A stretch of 64,000 nucleotides of DNA from JACVRW01 sp963827065 (GTDB lineage Bacteria > Actinomycetota > Thermoleophilia > Solirubrobacterales > Thermoleophilaceae), in the NCBI GenBank assembly GCA_963827065.1, contig CAWGZM010000001.1:1-64000 (forward strand), given 5' to 3'. Both the position numbers and the translations under genes were made by a program. Shown piece by piece: positions 17,587 through 26,634 of this stretch. The notes under the pieces were generated by a model. It worked only from the letters and a program-made list of their open reading frames with translations, had not been told where the DNA came from and ran no database searches. The number at the start of each line of letters is the position of its first letter. Positions within the stretch are counted from its first letter, which is position 1.

Positions 17587-19641
17587 TCAAGCGTCCTCCT
17601 CCCCCGCCGATGGAGCGACCCCCGGCCGGCTCACGTCGTACACCCGCAGCACCGGACCGTCGGCGCCGTTCGCCACCAGCGTCAGCGTCCCGCCCCACTC
17701 CTCCCCCGTGCGGGCGCTCTGCGCGATCGTGATCGTCCAGTCCGGTCCGCCGCGTTCGACCGTCACGACCGGTGGGGCGAGCTCTGCCGGCGCAGCCTCG
17801 AGCATCTCCTCAGCCGGTACGTGATGTTCCGTCCACGGCTCCGCGGCGGCGGCGAAGCCGTCCGGATCGCACCATGGGCGCTGGCGCCACGGCCCCCGTG
17901 GGCTCCCCCCGCCCAGCACCGGCTTGGACTTGGTCGAACCCCACAGACCCGGCCAGCCCACCCAGGCCGGCTCGCCAATCCGTATGGGCTCCACCTTCGG
18001 GCTCCGCGAGGCACCGCGGCCATCGGCGACGTCGTCGAGGACGTCGAACGAGAAGGGGCCGCGCTTCTTCCCCCGCCAGCGCCCCGCCTTCGGGAACGTT
18101 GCGTGCGAGTCGCGGCCGACGTAGACCACCCAGCCACCGTCCTCATCGCGGTCGACCTCGGCCCACAGGATCCGGTGCGCGTAGTCGTGCGCCGCCAACA
18201 CCGCCACATCGGGCTGGGGGTGCTGATCGTCGAGGCGGTCGGCCGGGATGCCGAGCTGTACGAGCTCCCAGTCGCCCTGATGGAGGCCGGCGCCGAGCAG
18301 CCCCTCGGCCCCGCGAATCCCCGGAATGCCCTTCGCGCTATGGAAGTAGAACAGCCACCATTGCAGCCAGATCCCGCCGCCGCTGCGAGGCGCGACGCGG
18401 CCATAGATGATGTCGGCGTTGCCGGGCTCGGCGTGTCGCCGGCGGGCATCCGCAACCGGCTCGGGGCCGGCGTCGAGCCGGTCGTCGTCCCGAACATCCT
18501 TGCCATCCCCGTACGCGGCGCTGCCCAGATATCCGAGCTTGAGCGCGCCCTGGGCGCCGGCGATAACGGTGCCGTCCGAGCGCAGCAGGCGGGTGTGGTA
18601 CCTCCTCATCGGGCCGTCCCCGAAGCGGTTCTCGACGAAGCTCGCCGCCGAGTCGGCGAAGTAGCGCTCGCGACTGTCGTAGCGGACGACGGGCCGCAGC
18701 GACTCCAGGAGGTGACGGTGCTTGAGGTTGAGCGGGTCCTCCTCAGCCGCCGCCTCGACCGGTAGCTCGGGTTGCACCCCGTCGCCGGAGAGCACCGCGG
18801 TGACCCTGTCGCGCACGACCTTCGAGGCAAGGTAGTCGCGGATCCCGTGATGGTTTGCGCTGTTGTTTGCGACCACGATGTCGGTGATGCGATCGGACGG
18901 GGCGTAGTCGTCCCGCACCGTGTGGTCGAGCGCGACGACGTCACGGGCGTCGGATGCATTCAGCCAGGCAGCGACACCGGCGGGCACTTCGAGCGGGCTG
19001 ACAACGAGGTCCTGTATTTCTTTCACGCCGAGCGGCGAGCCGACCGTGACGAGCAGCGGCACCTGCCAGGATCGACTCGCATGCTCGCGCAGAACGTCAT
19101 AGGTGATGATGGTGCCGAGGCTGTGCGAGACGACGACGAAGGGCTCGTCGATGTCCCCGATCGTTTCCAGCACGACGTTCCGCATGCGTTCCGCGAAGCC
19201 GCGGAAGAAGTACGCGTGCACGTCCTTGAAGGTGACTTTCACGAGCTGCTCGAAGACCCGCATGCGCGCCGCGCGCGGCAGCGGGAGCGCCTCCTCCATA
19301 CCCGGGCCGGTCGCCGCGAGCTGCTCGCCCGCAACCACCGCCTCGGCGGTGTAGGCCATCGATCGCGCGTACGACTCCAGGCCGCCGTTGGCCGTGAGGT
19401 CGGGCGCTTCGACCGCCGCGCCACCGACGAGCTCCTCGGGCGTCCCCGGGGCCACCGAGCCGGCCTGCTCGATCTCATCGAACTCCGGGTCGGGCAGCGG
19501 CTCCGGGTGTAGCAGCGGCGCCCAGTAGGCCATCCGGGAGGCATCACCAACGTCGCGCCCGAAAAGCGCCTGGTCCCACTGGCGCTTGAGCAACTCGGCG
19601 CGCACCTTGTTGCCGTTGCCGTGGACGTACACCACGATCAT
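17587..19641 (-). CDS. Alpha/beta hydrolase fused to a Vps62/NPP1-like domain
   Basis: This is a 684-residue protein from ATG 19641, behind a GGAGAGGAG site. The N-terminal 270 residues are an alpha/beta hydrolase: MIVVYVHGNGNKV (oxyanion region), the nucleophile elbow VVVSHSLGTII, and a late His in ANHHGIRDYL. The C-terminal half has LQWWLFYFHSAKGIPG, GLHQGDWELVQLGI, HDYAHRILW and RDSHATFPKAGRWRG. That pattern recalls Vps62-like/necrosis-inducing-protein beta-sandwich domains, where an H-x-x-DWE motif binds a metal. No signal peptide. It may be a lipase-like effector; the substrate is unknown. Confidence 0.75.
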   Translation of the reverse strand: MIVVYVHGNGNKVRAELLKRQWDQALFGRDVGDASRMAYWAPLLHPEPLPDPEFDEIEQAGSVAPGTPEELVGGAAVEAPDLTANGGLESYARSMAYTAEAVVAGEQLAATGPGMEEALPLPRAARMRVFEQLVKVTFKDVHAYFFRGFAERMRNVVLETIGDIDEPFVVVSHSLGTIITYDVLREHASRSWQVPLLVTVGSPLGVKEIQDLVVSPLEVPAGVAAWLNASDARDVVALDHTVRDDYAPSDRITDIVVANNSANHHGIRDYLASKVVRDRVTAVLSGDGVQPELPVEAAAEEDPLNLKHRHLLESLRPVVRYDSRERYFADSAASFVENRFGDGPMRRYHTRLLRSDGTVIAGAQGALKLGYLGSAAYGDGKDVRDDDRLDAGPEPVADARRRHAEPGNADIIYGRVAPRSGGGIWLQWWLFYFHSAKGIPGIRGAEGLLGAGLHQGDWELVQLGIPADRLDDQHPQPDVAVLAAHDYAHRILWAEVDRDEDGGWVVYVGRDSHATFPKAGRWRGKKRGPFSFDVLDDVADGRGASRSPKVEPIRIGEPAWVGWPGLWGSTKSKPVLGGGSPRGPWRQRPWCDPDGFAAAAEPWTEHHVPAEEMLEAAPAELAPPVVTVERGGPDWTITIAQSARTGEEWGGTLTLVANGADGPVLRVYDVSRPGVAPSAGEEDA

Positions 19642-19773
19642 GGGATCTCCTCTCCGAGGCTGATCTCTACGTCCAAGGGGCACCGTGCCCGGGTGGCAGG
19701 CAGACGCTTGGGAGATCCCAGCCTAGCTCCCGCTGTACGCGTGCGGCAAGGGCAGGCGACGCCCGGGTGACGT

Positions 19774-19790
19774 CAACGCGCTAAGCGTTG
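19774..19790. promoter_or_regulatory. Inverted repeat in divergent intergenic region
   Basis: CAACGC-N5-GCGTTG is a perfect 6-base dyad midway between the divergent starts of the hydrolase-Vps62 gene (19641, minus) and the M15-like gene (19857, plus). Its position fits an operator controlling either or both genes. No T-run follows, so a terminator is unlikely. No cognate regulator is recognised. Confidence 0.3.
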
Positions 19791-19856
19791 CATCGGCCCC
19801 GCGACGGCGTCATCCTTAGAACGAGACCGGCGCCCGACGAGAGGGGAAGGCTGACC

Positions 19857-20462
19857 ATGGACGAGGCCGAAACCATCACGACCGAGCAGGTGTCCGAGGA
19901 CGAGGCCACCCGCGAGGCGGAGCTCGAGGGCGCCACCTGTGAAAGCGAGTCGGAAGGCACTCAGCCTGTCCCGGACTCGGAAAGCCAGGACTTCTCCGCC
20001 CTCGATGACGAGGACGTCGCCGCGGTCGACGAGGCCGCGGAGATCGACCCCGGCGCGGAGCCCGAAGACACCGAGGCGCCCGAGGGCCGCATGGGGCTCA
20101 ACCGTTTCACCAGGCCTGGCGGCGGATTCGCCGGCTCAGAGGCGCCCATCCGACGCGCGATTCGAATCGCGCAGCGGAACGGCTTGGTCGTGACGTCCTT
20201 GAAGCGCAGCTCCGGGAGCACGGGCTCCGATCACCACATGAGTCAATCGAGAGCATTCGCCGCCGATCTGTCCAACGGCTCGAGCCCGACCCCGCAGATG
20301 AGCAGGACCTGCGCGCAAATCGCGCGCGCGCTGGGTCACCCCGAGTTCAGCGCGGGGATCCTGAACGTGGTTCACGGCAGCATTCGGATTCAGATGCTCT
20401 ACAAGACCATGGTCGGCGGCAACCATTTCAACCACGTGCACGTCGGATCGCGGCGCCTCTGA
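19857..20462 (+). CDS. Peptidase M15/Hedgehog-fold-like protein with acidic N-terminus
   Basis: This is a 201-residue protein from ATG 19857, after a GAGGGGAAGG site. Residues 1-78 are very rich in Asp and Glu and likely disordered. The C-terminal domain contains GSDHHMSQSRAFAADLSNG (His 126/127 and Asp137) and VGGNHFNHVHVGSRR (His193, His195). These match the zinc-ligand spacing of M15/DD-peptidase-fold cell-wall hydrolases as found in phage lysins. No signal peptide. It probably cleaves peptide cross-links in peptidoglycan, inferred from the motifs only. Confidence 0.65.
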   Translation: MDEAETITTEQVSEDEATREAELEGATCESESEGTQPVPDSESQDFSALDDEDVAAVDEAAEIDPGAEPEDTEAPEGRMGLNRFTRPGGGFAGSEAPIRRAIRIAQRNGLVVTSLKRSSGSTGSDHHMSQSRAFAADLSNGSSPTPQMSRTCAQIARALGHPEFSAGILNVVHGSIRIQMLYKTMVGGNHFNHVHVGSRRL

Positions 20463-20487
20463 GGCAGTAGCCGGCGGCCGTCGACCT

Positions 20488-21084
20488 CTACCCCCCGAGC
20501 TCCTCCGGGCGCTCGGCGTCCGTCTGCAGGTCGAGTGCCTGCCGCGCAAGGCCTGCGGCCAGCTCAGCGAACTCGCGCTCCGGGTACGAGTGCTCTGCCC
20601 TGAACGGGTGCGGCGAGGGCTCGAGCGGCACGAACAGGTCGTCTATTCCTTGCGCATGCAGCCAGAGCGCCACCAGGTTTAGCGCCGGCACGCGCAGCAG
20701 CCGCAGCTCGAAGTCGGCTTCCTGAACCGGCTCCAGCGCCTCGGCCGCACGCAGACCTTCGGCGGTCGAGCGCACGAACGGGCCCTCGGTGACCTGTGCC
20801 GGCACGCCGGCACGAGTCCGGTCCTGGACCTCGGCGGCCGCGACGGGCTCCCGGCCCTCCTCCACCAGGAAACGCCAGCCGGTGGCCTCCGCGATCTCCT
20901 CAATCGCGTCCGCCCCGATGAGCGCTTCGAGGCCGGTGGTGAAGACCCGTTGCGTGGCGCTGACGCTGGTCGGCGCAACCGGAACTTCGGGCGCCGGCGG
21001 GCCTTCGCCGGACCGGCGCCGACTCACGGTCTGACGCACCGCCTCGATTGCGTCACTTGGGGGCTCCGGTGGATTGATCGGCAT
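20488..21084 (-). CDS. Unknown protein following a papain-like protease
   Basis: This is a 198-residue protein I do not recognise. The N-terminus is Pro-rich, then mixed alpha/beta: TQRVFTTGLEALIGADAIEE, GWRFLVEEGREP, ADFELRLLRVPALNLVALWL, YPEREFAELAAGL. No signal peptide or membrane helix. ATG 21084 is five bases past the stop of the papain-like gene, so both are in one operon (last gene). As a small partner of a protease it could be an inhibitor, an immunity protein or a substrate; none of these can be chosen from sequence. Confidence 0.7.
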   Translation of the reverse strand: MPINPPEPPSDAIEAVRQTVSRRRSGEGPPAPEVPVAPTSVSATQRVFTTGLEALIGADAIEEIAEATGWRFLVEEGREPVAAAEVQDRTRAGVPAQVTEGPFVRSTAEGLRAAEALEPVQEADFELRLLRVPALNLVALWLHAQGIDDLFVPLEPSPHPFRAEHSYPEREFAELAAGLARQALDLQTDAERPEELGG

Positions 21085-21089
21085 CGTGG

Positions 21090-21728
21090 TCAGCGTTCCG
21101 TGAAGTAGGTGTGCGTCCAGGAGCCGGAACCCTGATAACCCGAGGAGAACGCCGCGATGCTGATCTCGGAGGTGCCGTAGATCGAGTCGCGCACCTCCAG
21201 AATGCCGGTGGCGTCGTCGAAACAACCGGAGATCATCACAAAGTGTCCACCGCCGCCGGCCCAGCCGATCCGGATCCCGATAGGGCGCCCGGCATCCAGC
21301 TCGGACCGGATCCTCGAGATCGGGGCGGTGCCGGCTGACTGGCCTGCAAGGTTGCCGGTCCGCGTCAACGCCCGGTCGAGGTACCAGGGCCGGTTGCACT
21401 GGCCGCTCGCGCCGTCTTGGCAGCAGCCCGTCTGGGCCAGTTCGGCGTTGACCACGCGGCACTGGGTCCAACTGCTGCCCGCGTCGAAGAGATGGGAGAC
21501 GCTCGTGGAGCAGGCCGCCCAGCACCATTGCGACTCGAGCTGAGGCTGCATCGCGAGCGCCACGCGCCGCCAGCGCGGCTTAGCAACCTTCCCGGGCAGG
21601 CCCTGCAGGCGGCGGAGCCAGCGCGCCAGCCACTCTTGGAGCCGGCCCGGCGGCGAGGGGGCGGTGACCGGCGCCTCCGACGGCGCCGGGTCGAGCGGGA
21701 TGCGGCTACGGTCGAGTACGGTGCTCAT
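21090..21728 (-). CDS. Papain-like cysteine protease
   Basis: The 212-residue protein has a papain/C39-like catalytic domain: Cys69 in ESQWCWAACSTSVSHLF with Gln63 six residues before it, His162 in GGGGHFVMISG, and Asp181 in LEVRDSIYG. The 55-residue N-terminal region has amphipathic helical and Pro-rich segments, not a clear signal peptide. ATG 21728 is preferred to the GTG at 21782, which has no better RBS. It lies in the operon of trypsin-nuclease, amidase and the unknown protein. Such proteases often cleave leader or toxin segments; the substrate is unknown. Confidence 0.78.
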   Translation of the reverse strand: MSTVLDRSRIPLDPAPSEAPVTAPSPPGRLQEWLARWLRRLQGLPGKVAKPRWRRVALAMQPQLESQWCWAACSTSVSHLFDAGSSWTQCRVVNAELAQTGCCQDGASGQCNRPWYLDRALTRTGNLAGQSAGTAPISRIRSELDAGRPIGIRIGWAGGGGHFVMISGCFDDATGILEVRDSIYGTSEISIAAFSSGYQGSGSWTHTYFTER

Positions 21729-21805
21729 CGGAAGGACGCGGGGCCGTTGTTCGGTGCCAACGTAGCGTGGGAGCCGAGCCACTGCAGGCCACGAGCCGAG
21801 GCGGG

Positions 21806-22555
21806 CTACGGGGTCTTGCCCTCGAGGTCAGCGACCACTTCGCTGAGGTCCTCGTCGAACGCCTCGTCGGCCTCGGGCAGCTCGCCCGCCTCGTCGAGGT
21901 CGACCTCCGCCGTCGCCTCCTCCTCGTCCGGCCCGGTCTGGGCCTCGTCGGCGTCCGGGCTCGGCTCGGGCAGCTCCTCGTCGTCGTCTGTGGGGTCGAG
22001 GAAATCCGTGCCCGGCTCCTCCTCGGGCACCTCGTCCTGCCAGGGCAGCCCCCCGCGCTTGTACATGCCGAGGAAGAGCCCGGGGCAGGCGGTCGCCTGG
22101 CCCGGCACCTCGCGGTGCCCACGGATTGTCAGCCGGCTCAGGTCGTTGTCCGTGCGGTGCGCGCGGGGCAGCGCAGCCGTATGGGCGTTATGCAGGAGCC
22201 AGTCGAGGGAGCGTGCCTGGCGCCGAGTCGGCCGGTCCCCGGTCGTGGCGGGCATGTTCACGCCCACGCGCCCGTCGTTCTGCGCGAGCACGTGAGCCCC
22301 AACCCACAGCACCGGCCGGCAGCAGATGATCGCGCCGTCATCCGGGATCAGATAGTGGTAGCCGATGCCCGACCAGCCCTGAGCAAGATGGCTGCGGTGG
22401 AAGCTCAGTGCGGACTGGATGCCGGCGCGCCAGTCCCGGGCACGAGGCGTGGCGCTGTAGTGGCCCGTCACCTCCCGCTCCGGCCCCATCGTCGAGTGGT
22501 TCGACCTGAAGCTCAGACCGATGCTGCGTGCAGTGATGATGCGGGGGCGTGCCAT
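21806..22555 (-). CDS. N-acetylmuramoyl-L-alanine amidase with long acidic tail
   Basis: The first 170 of 249 residues are an amidase_2/PGRP-type domain. Zinc ligands are seen as His32 in VTGHYSAT, His147 in TIRGHREVPG and Cys157 in ATACPG; GWSGIGYHYLIPDDG is the usual strand between. Residues about 173-249 are almost all Asp, Glu, Pro and Ala and likely disordered. No signal peptide, so release would need lysis or a secretion machine. The gene starts ten bases after the stop of the trypsin-nuclease gene. The acidic tail is paralleled by the acidic N-terminus of the M15-like protein nearby. Confidence 0.85.
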   Translation of the reverse strand: MARPRIITARSIGLSFRSNHSTMGPEREVTGHYSATPRARDWRAGIQSALSFHRSHLAQGWSGIGYHYLIPDDGAIICCRPVLWVGAHVLAQNDGRVGVNMPATTGDRPTRRQARSLDWLLHNAHTAALPRAHRTDNDLSRLTIRGHREVPGQATACPGLFLGMYKRGGLPWQDEVPEEEPGTDFLDPTDDDEELPEPSPDADEAQTGPDEEEATAEVDLDEAGELPEADEAFDEDLSEVVADLEGKTP

Positions 22556-22564
22556 CCAGATCTC

Positions 22565-24610
22565 CTATTCCTCGACACTTCCCAAGCCGGTTTCAGCCCG
22601 AACCGCCTCGCCGCCCGCGGCGTCGATCTGATCCGTCTCGCGCAGCTCATCGGGAAAGGCGAGCGCGCCCACGAGCTGCTCCAGTTTCGGCACCGAGATC
22701 ATCCGGCTCCGCCAGGGCTCATCGACGGCGAACTCGAGGTCTACGTCCGAGAGGTCCTGGTCGAGGACGAAGGCAAAGGTCTGCAGCTCGTCACCGCTTC
22801 GCGCGACGACGACCTTCCAGAACTGACGCGGGATCGCGACACGCGCAGCACCGCCGTCGTCAACGCCTTGGAAGAACCGATCGTCTGACCGGAGCACCGG
22901 CCCGGCGAAGATCGAATATCTCTCGGTCTTTGCCTGCTTGAGAATCAGGTTCTCGAGCTGTCCCCACAGACCCCTCTGAACGGAGCGGTTGAAGTTCGCG
23001 ACCTGCGGCGAGCAGTTGGTCACGTGAAAGGTGTCCCCGTTGGCGCGCCGGATCTCCTCGAAGGTGTCACCCCACGCGACGTCTTCGCGCCTCACGATGT
23101 GCCCTTTGTCGAACGAGGCGCGATCCTTGGTGAAGAACCGATCGGGGAGCTGATGAACGGCCGGGATCCGCGGATCGGTGAACCACTTCTCCTGGTCGCC
23201 GTCTCGGAGGCCGGTGAGCCCTGACCGCGTGTAGTCCCGGCCCGCTTCAGGCTCCTTCCTGCGAGGGTCGGCATCGACGTTGGATGCGGTGAACAGGGCC
23301 AGCCGGCGGTCCTTGTTGACCACCACGGAGAAATGCTCGTACGGCAACACCGGCGAGCCATCGTCGAGGCGCGAGACAAGGCTGTCGTCGCTGGCCGACG
23401 GCAGCGGGACACGGATCCCCAAGAACCCGTCGTCGTAGCCCCGGCGCCGCGACAGGTTCTCGTCTCGAAACGGCTCCACGAGCGCTTCGACACCAGCATC
23501 GTGCGCGTCCGCGCCGACGCGTCCCGGGGTAACGGCTGCCGCCGGCTCGTCGGCTTGGGTCCAGAGCGAGTCCCAGGAGGCGGCGCGAGGCGTGGCGGCG
23601 CCTCCGTCGAAGTTGACTGCTGCTTCCACGACTCGCCGGTCGAGGGCGAGCTCGTGCGTCGGCACGGCGTAGTTCGCCTCCAGGTACCTGCCGGCGAAAT
23701 GCAGGGCGAGGACCGTGCCGGTTTGAACGTCGACGACAGCCGACCCAGAGTTCCCCCCGAGCGTCGAGCTGTCATGCGTCACCGCTGAGACCATGTGGCC
23801 AAAGCTTGGGATGTCCGCTCTTTCTCGGAGCAATCCGGGTTGGAGCCGCTTGACGTCGAACACGCCACCGAAGATGCGGTTCTGAAGATCAACGTTGTTC
23901 CGGGAATCGAGCGCCGGATACCCAACGACGACGATCTCCCGCTCTCGCAGATCGCCGGGCGCCGCCGCGGAGAGACCTAGTGGGGGGACCTCGGCGAGCC
24001 CCTCGGCGACGAGCAAGGCCATGTCCCAATAGGGATGGATCATGACCACGCGGGTGATCTGGAACAGCAGCGATTCCGCACGGCCGCTCTCGTGCCGGAA
24101 GTCAACCGCAGCGCTCCGTCCCGAACGGAACGAGAGCTCCTCGCGGCCAACGCCGACGGCGAAAAGCTCGGCCACATGCCTGTTCGTCATCAGCATGCCG
24201 TCGCCGACGACGAATGCCGTTCCACCGTACGGGAGGGACGGGTGGTCGGGTAGCTCCACGCGGCCGATCGACGGGATCACTGCCTCGATGCTGGCGCGAG
24301 GGGCGGTCTCACCCAGGTGGCGGAACGGGTCAGCGGGCATGGCGTACGTGCCGTCGACGATGTCGACGACGGGACGCTCCCTGGGCAGAACGATCGCCTC
24401 GAGCGCGCTGGCCTCCTCGACCGAGAGGCTCTCGTTGCGTTCGAGCCGGCGGACCGCCTCGCTTGCGTGCTCCAACTCAGCCTCGGTTGACCAGGGCATC
24501 TCCTCAATCCGGTCCAGTAGGGGCGCGTCTCCCCCGGCCGACTCCATCCCTCCTCGTGGAGCGATCCAGTCGAGGAAGCGCTTCACCTTGGCGGGCTTCG
24601 CGTCGCTCAT
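22565..24610 (-). CDS. Trypsin-like protease fused to NUC-family endonuclease
   Basis: This is a 681-residue protein from ATG 24610, behind AGGAAGGA. Residues 1-110 are helical; 120-310 are a trypsin-like domain with His145 (MTNRHVA), Asp196 (PYWDMALL) and Ser288 (TLGGNSGS). Residues about 420-640 are a DNA/RNA non-specific endonuclease: YEHFSVVVNKDRRLALFTA, the active-site FDKGHIVRRED with His504 (the family usually has DRGH), and TNCSPQVANF followed by GLWGQLE with the metal-binding Asn. No signal peptide. The protease may release or activate the nuclease. First gene of a four-gene operon ending at 20488. Confidence 0.88.
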   Translation of the reverse strand: MSDAKPAKVKRFLDWIAPRGGMESAGGDAPLLDRIEEMPWSTEAELEHASEAVRRLERNESLSVEEASALEAIVLPRERPVVDIVDGTYAMPADPFRHLGETAPRASIEAVIPSIGRVELPDHPSLPYGGTAFVVGDGMLMTNRHVAELFAVGVGREELSFRSGRSAAVDFRHESGRAESLLFQITRVVMIHPYWDMALLVAEGLAEVPPLGLSAAAPGDLREREIVVVGYPALDSRNNVDLQNRIFGGVFDVKRLQPGLLRERADIPSFGHMVSAVTHDSSTLGGNSGSAVVDVQTGTVLALHFAGRYLEANYAVPTHELALDRRVVEAAVNFDGGAATPRAASWDSLWTQADEPAAAVTPGRVGADAHDAGVEALVEPFRDENLSRRRGYDDGFLGIRVPLPSASDDSLVSRLDDGSPVLPYEHFSVVVNKDRRLALFTASNVDADPRRKEPEAGRDYTRSGLTGLRDGDQEKWFTDPRIPAVHQLPDRFFTKDRASFDKGHIVRREDVAWGDTFEEIRRANGDTFHVTNCSPQVANFNRSVQRGLWGQLENLILKQAKTERYSIFAGPVLRSDDRFFQGVDDGGAARVAIPRQFWKVVVARSGDELQTFAFVLDQDLSDVDLEFAVDEPWRSRMISVPKLEQLVGALAFPDELRETDQIDAAGGEAVRAETGLGSVEE

Positions 24611-24675
24611 CAGGTTCCTTCCTGGGCGGTGGCACGTCACCGCCGACTCGGACAAGTCGACTGGCCTGTCGGATG

Positions 24676-24704
24676 CTTGTATCACACTGCACCAGTCGCC
24701 TCAA
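24676..24704 (-). promoter_or_regulatory. Putative promoter of the trypsin-nuclease operon
   Basis: On the minus strand TTGAGG (24704-24699) and TACAAG (24681-24676) are separated by 17 bases, about 65 bases before ATG 24610. Match to the housekeeping consensus is moderate. The 362-base region 24611-24972 between the divergent trypsin genes otherwise shows no gene. Confidence 0.35.
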
Positions 24705-24972
24705 AACGAGCTCTGGAAGGCAGCCGGACGGCTGGTCCTCATGGCGACGAACGCTCGCGCGACCGGAGATCCGACAATAGAATCGCGCGCGCCAGGCGAA
24801 AGCGAGGACTCGTGTCGAATCCGCGCGACTGTTGTATTTGCAGCCAGATCGGGGGGCGGGCGGCCGGTGGCCTGATCGCCCTGCTGCTGCCAGACCGGCG
24901 CGTGATGCTCGAAAGCAAGTCGTTCGCGGTCATCCCGAGCGGCAGGCCCTTCTCGTGCAATTAAGCGCGCGG

Positions 24973-26634
24973 GTGGCTGCGAGCGCGCGCCCGCCCGTGG
25001 CCTGGAATCGTGCCGGGTCCCAGAATGAGCTGAAGGAGGCCGTTAAGGCGCTGGATCACCCGAGGGTTGGGGAGCTGTGTCGGGATCTCGTGAGGCACCT
25101 GCGTGATGCGGAGACCCCGTACCCGACGGACTCGGCGACGGACATCCTCATGGACCTGCGCCGCAAGCGCTATTTCGTGCTGCTGCGGCAGGTCGCGGAT
25201 GCGTTCATCCAGTCCGGCCTGGACGATCGATTCATCCGCCGGCAATACGCCCAGGCGCTGATCGACCTGGGTGCCCTCGCGGCGGCCGAGGCCGTGCTCG
25301 AGCGCCTCGTCGCGGACGCCACCGGAGCCGGGGACGAGGACGCTGAGGCACGTGGCGTGTTGGGCCGGGCCTACAAGCAGATGTACGTGACAGCGGGGCC
25401 CGGGGCAGGCGCACGGCGGCGGCTGTTTCTCCAGCACGCGATCGATTCGTATCTCGGCGTCTACCGCGAGTCGGACACCTACCGATGGCATGGGATCAAC
25501 GCAGTCGCGCTGCTCGCCCGCGCCGACCGCGACGGCATCGAGCTCCCGGGCGTGGACGACCCCGCGGCGGCCGCGCGCCACCTGGCTACGGAGATCCTGA
25601 ATGCGATCGAACATCTCAGCAGGCCCAGCACGTGGGACCAGGCCACCGCCGTGGAGGCTTCGATCGCGCTGGGTGAGACGAAGAAAGCGCTCGAGCGACT
25701 CGACGCGTACCTCGACTCGGGCCCCGATCCGTTCCAGGTCGCAAGCACGATGCGTCAGCTGACCGAGGTGTGGGAGCTCGATCCCTCGACCGAGCCGGGC
25801 GCACACCTGATTCCGGTCCTAAAGACCGAGCTCCTGCGCTCGGCAGGCGGCGCCGAAGGCGAGGCCAACGCCGATGTCGTCATCGGGCCGTCCGACCTCG
25901 AGAGCGCGACACTGAAGAGCGCCGAGCAGGACCCCGGCTTCCAGAAGGTGCTCGGCACAGAGCGCTTCGAGAGCCTGGTCTGGTTTCGCAAGGCGATCGA
26001 TCGCTGCCGCGCGGTCGCGCGGATCGAGGATCGCAACGAGAGCCCGTTTGGAACTGGCTTCCTCGTCGACGGGACGTGCATCCATCCGAGCTTTCCCGCG
26101 GTCGTCCTGATCACCAACGCGCACGTCGTCAGCAAGACGCACGTGAGGGCGCTCCGCCCAACGGAGGCGCGCGTCACGTTCCGCGGCCTGGAGGACACCA
26201 CGGGCCCCTACCGGATATCGCGCCTGCTGTGGACGTCACCGCCGAACGACCTCGATACGGCGATCGTGGAGCTCGACCGCTATCCGGCTGCCACGACCCG
26301 CTGCCCGGTGGCGGAGCAGAAGCCTCGAGTCGGCACCAAGCCGCAGCCCCAGACATACGTCATCGGGCATCCGAGCGGCGAAGGCCGGGTCATGCTCTCG
26401 GTGCGCGACAACCTCGTACTCGACGGCGACGAGACCCGGCTCCACTACCGCACACCCACCGAGCCTGGCAGCTCCGGCAGTCCGGTCTTCGACGAGGCGT
26501 GGGAGGTGATCGCCCTCCACCACGCGGGCCTGACGAAGATGCGAAAGCTCCACGGCAAGGATGGAACCTATCCCGCCAACGAGGGCATCTGGATCGAGCG
26601 CATAAAGCGGCAGGTTGCCGCCCACCTCGGATGA
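24973..26634 (+). CDS. TRAFs-binding-like helical module fused to trypsin-like protease
   Basis: This is a 553-residue protein from GTG 24973; the exact start is uncertain because no clear RBS is seen. Residues about 20-300 are TPR-like helices (KRYFVLLRQVADAFIQSG, RRQYAQALIDLGALAAAEAV, RGVLGRAYKQMY, RWHGINAVALLARADR), resembling the TRAFs-binding domain (DUF4071). Residues about 350-550 are a trypsin-like protease with His384 (TNAHVVS), Asp428 (NDLDTAIVEL) and Ser501 (EPGSSGSPVF). The stop overlaps the ATG of the TIR-TM gene. The pair suggests a protease and a TIR effector working together; cytoplasmic, no signal peptide. Confidence 0.83.
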   Translation: MAASARPPVAWNRAGSQNELKEAVKALDHPRVGELCRDLVRHLRDAETPYPTDSATDILMDLRRKRYFVLLRQVADAFIQSGLDDRFIRRQYAQALIDLGALAAAEAVLERLVADATGAGDEDAEARGVLGRAYKQMYVTAGPGAGARRRLFLQHAIDSYLGVYRESDTYRWHGINAVALLARADRDGIELPGVDDPAAAARHLATEILNAIEHLSRPSTWDQATAVEASIALGETKKALERLDAYLDSGPDPFQVASTMRQLTEVWELDPSTEPGAHLIPVLKTELLRSAGGAEGEANADVVIGPSDLESATLKSAEQDPGFQKVLGTERFESLVWFRKAIDRCRAVARIEDRNESPFGTGFLVDGTCIHPSFPAVVLITNAHVVSKTHVRALRPTEARVTFRGLEDTTGPYRISRLLWTSPPNDLDTAIVELDRYPAATTRCPVAEQKPRVGTKPQPQTYVIGHPSGEGRVMLSVRDNLVLDGDETRLHYRTPTEPGSSGSPVFDEAWEVIALHHAGLTKMRKLHGKDGTYPANEGIWIERIKRQVAAHLG

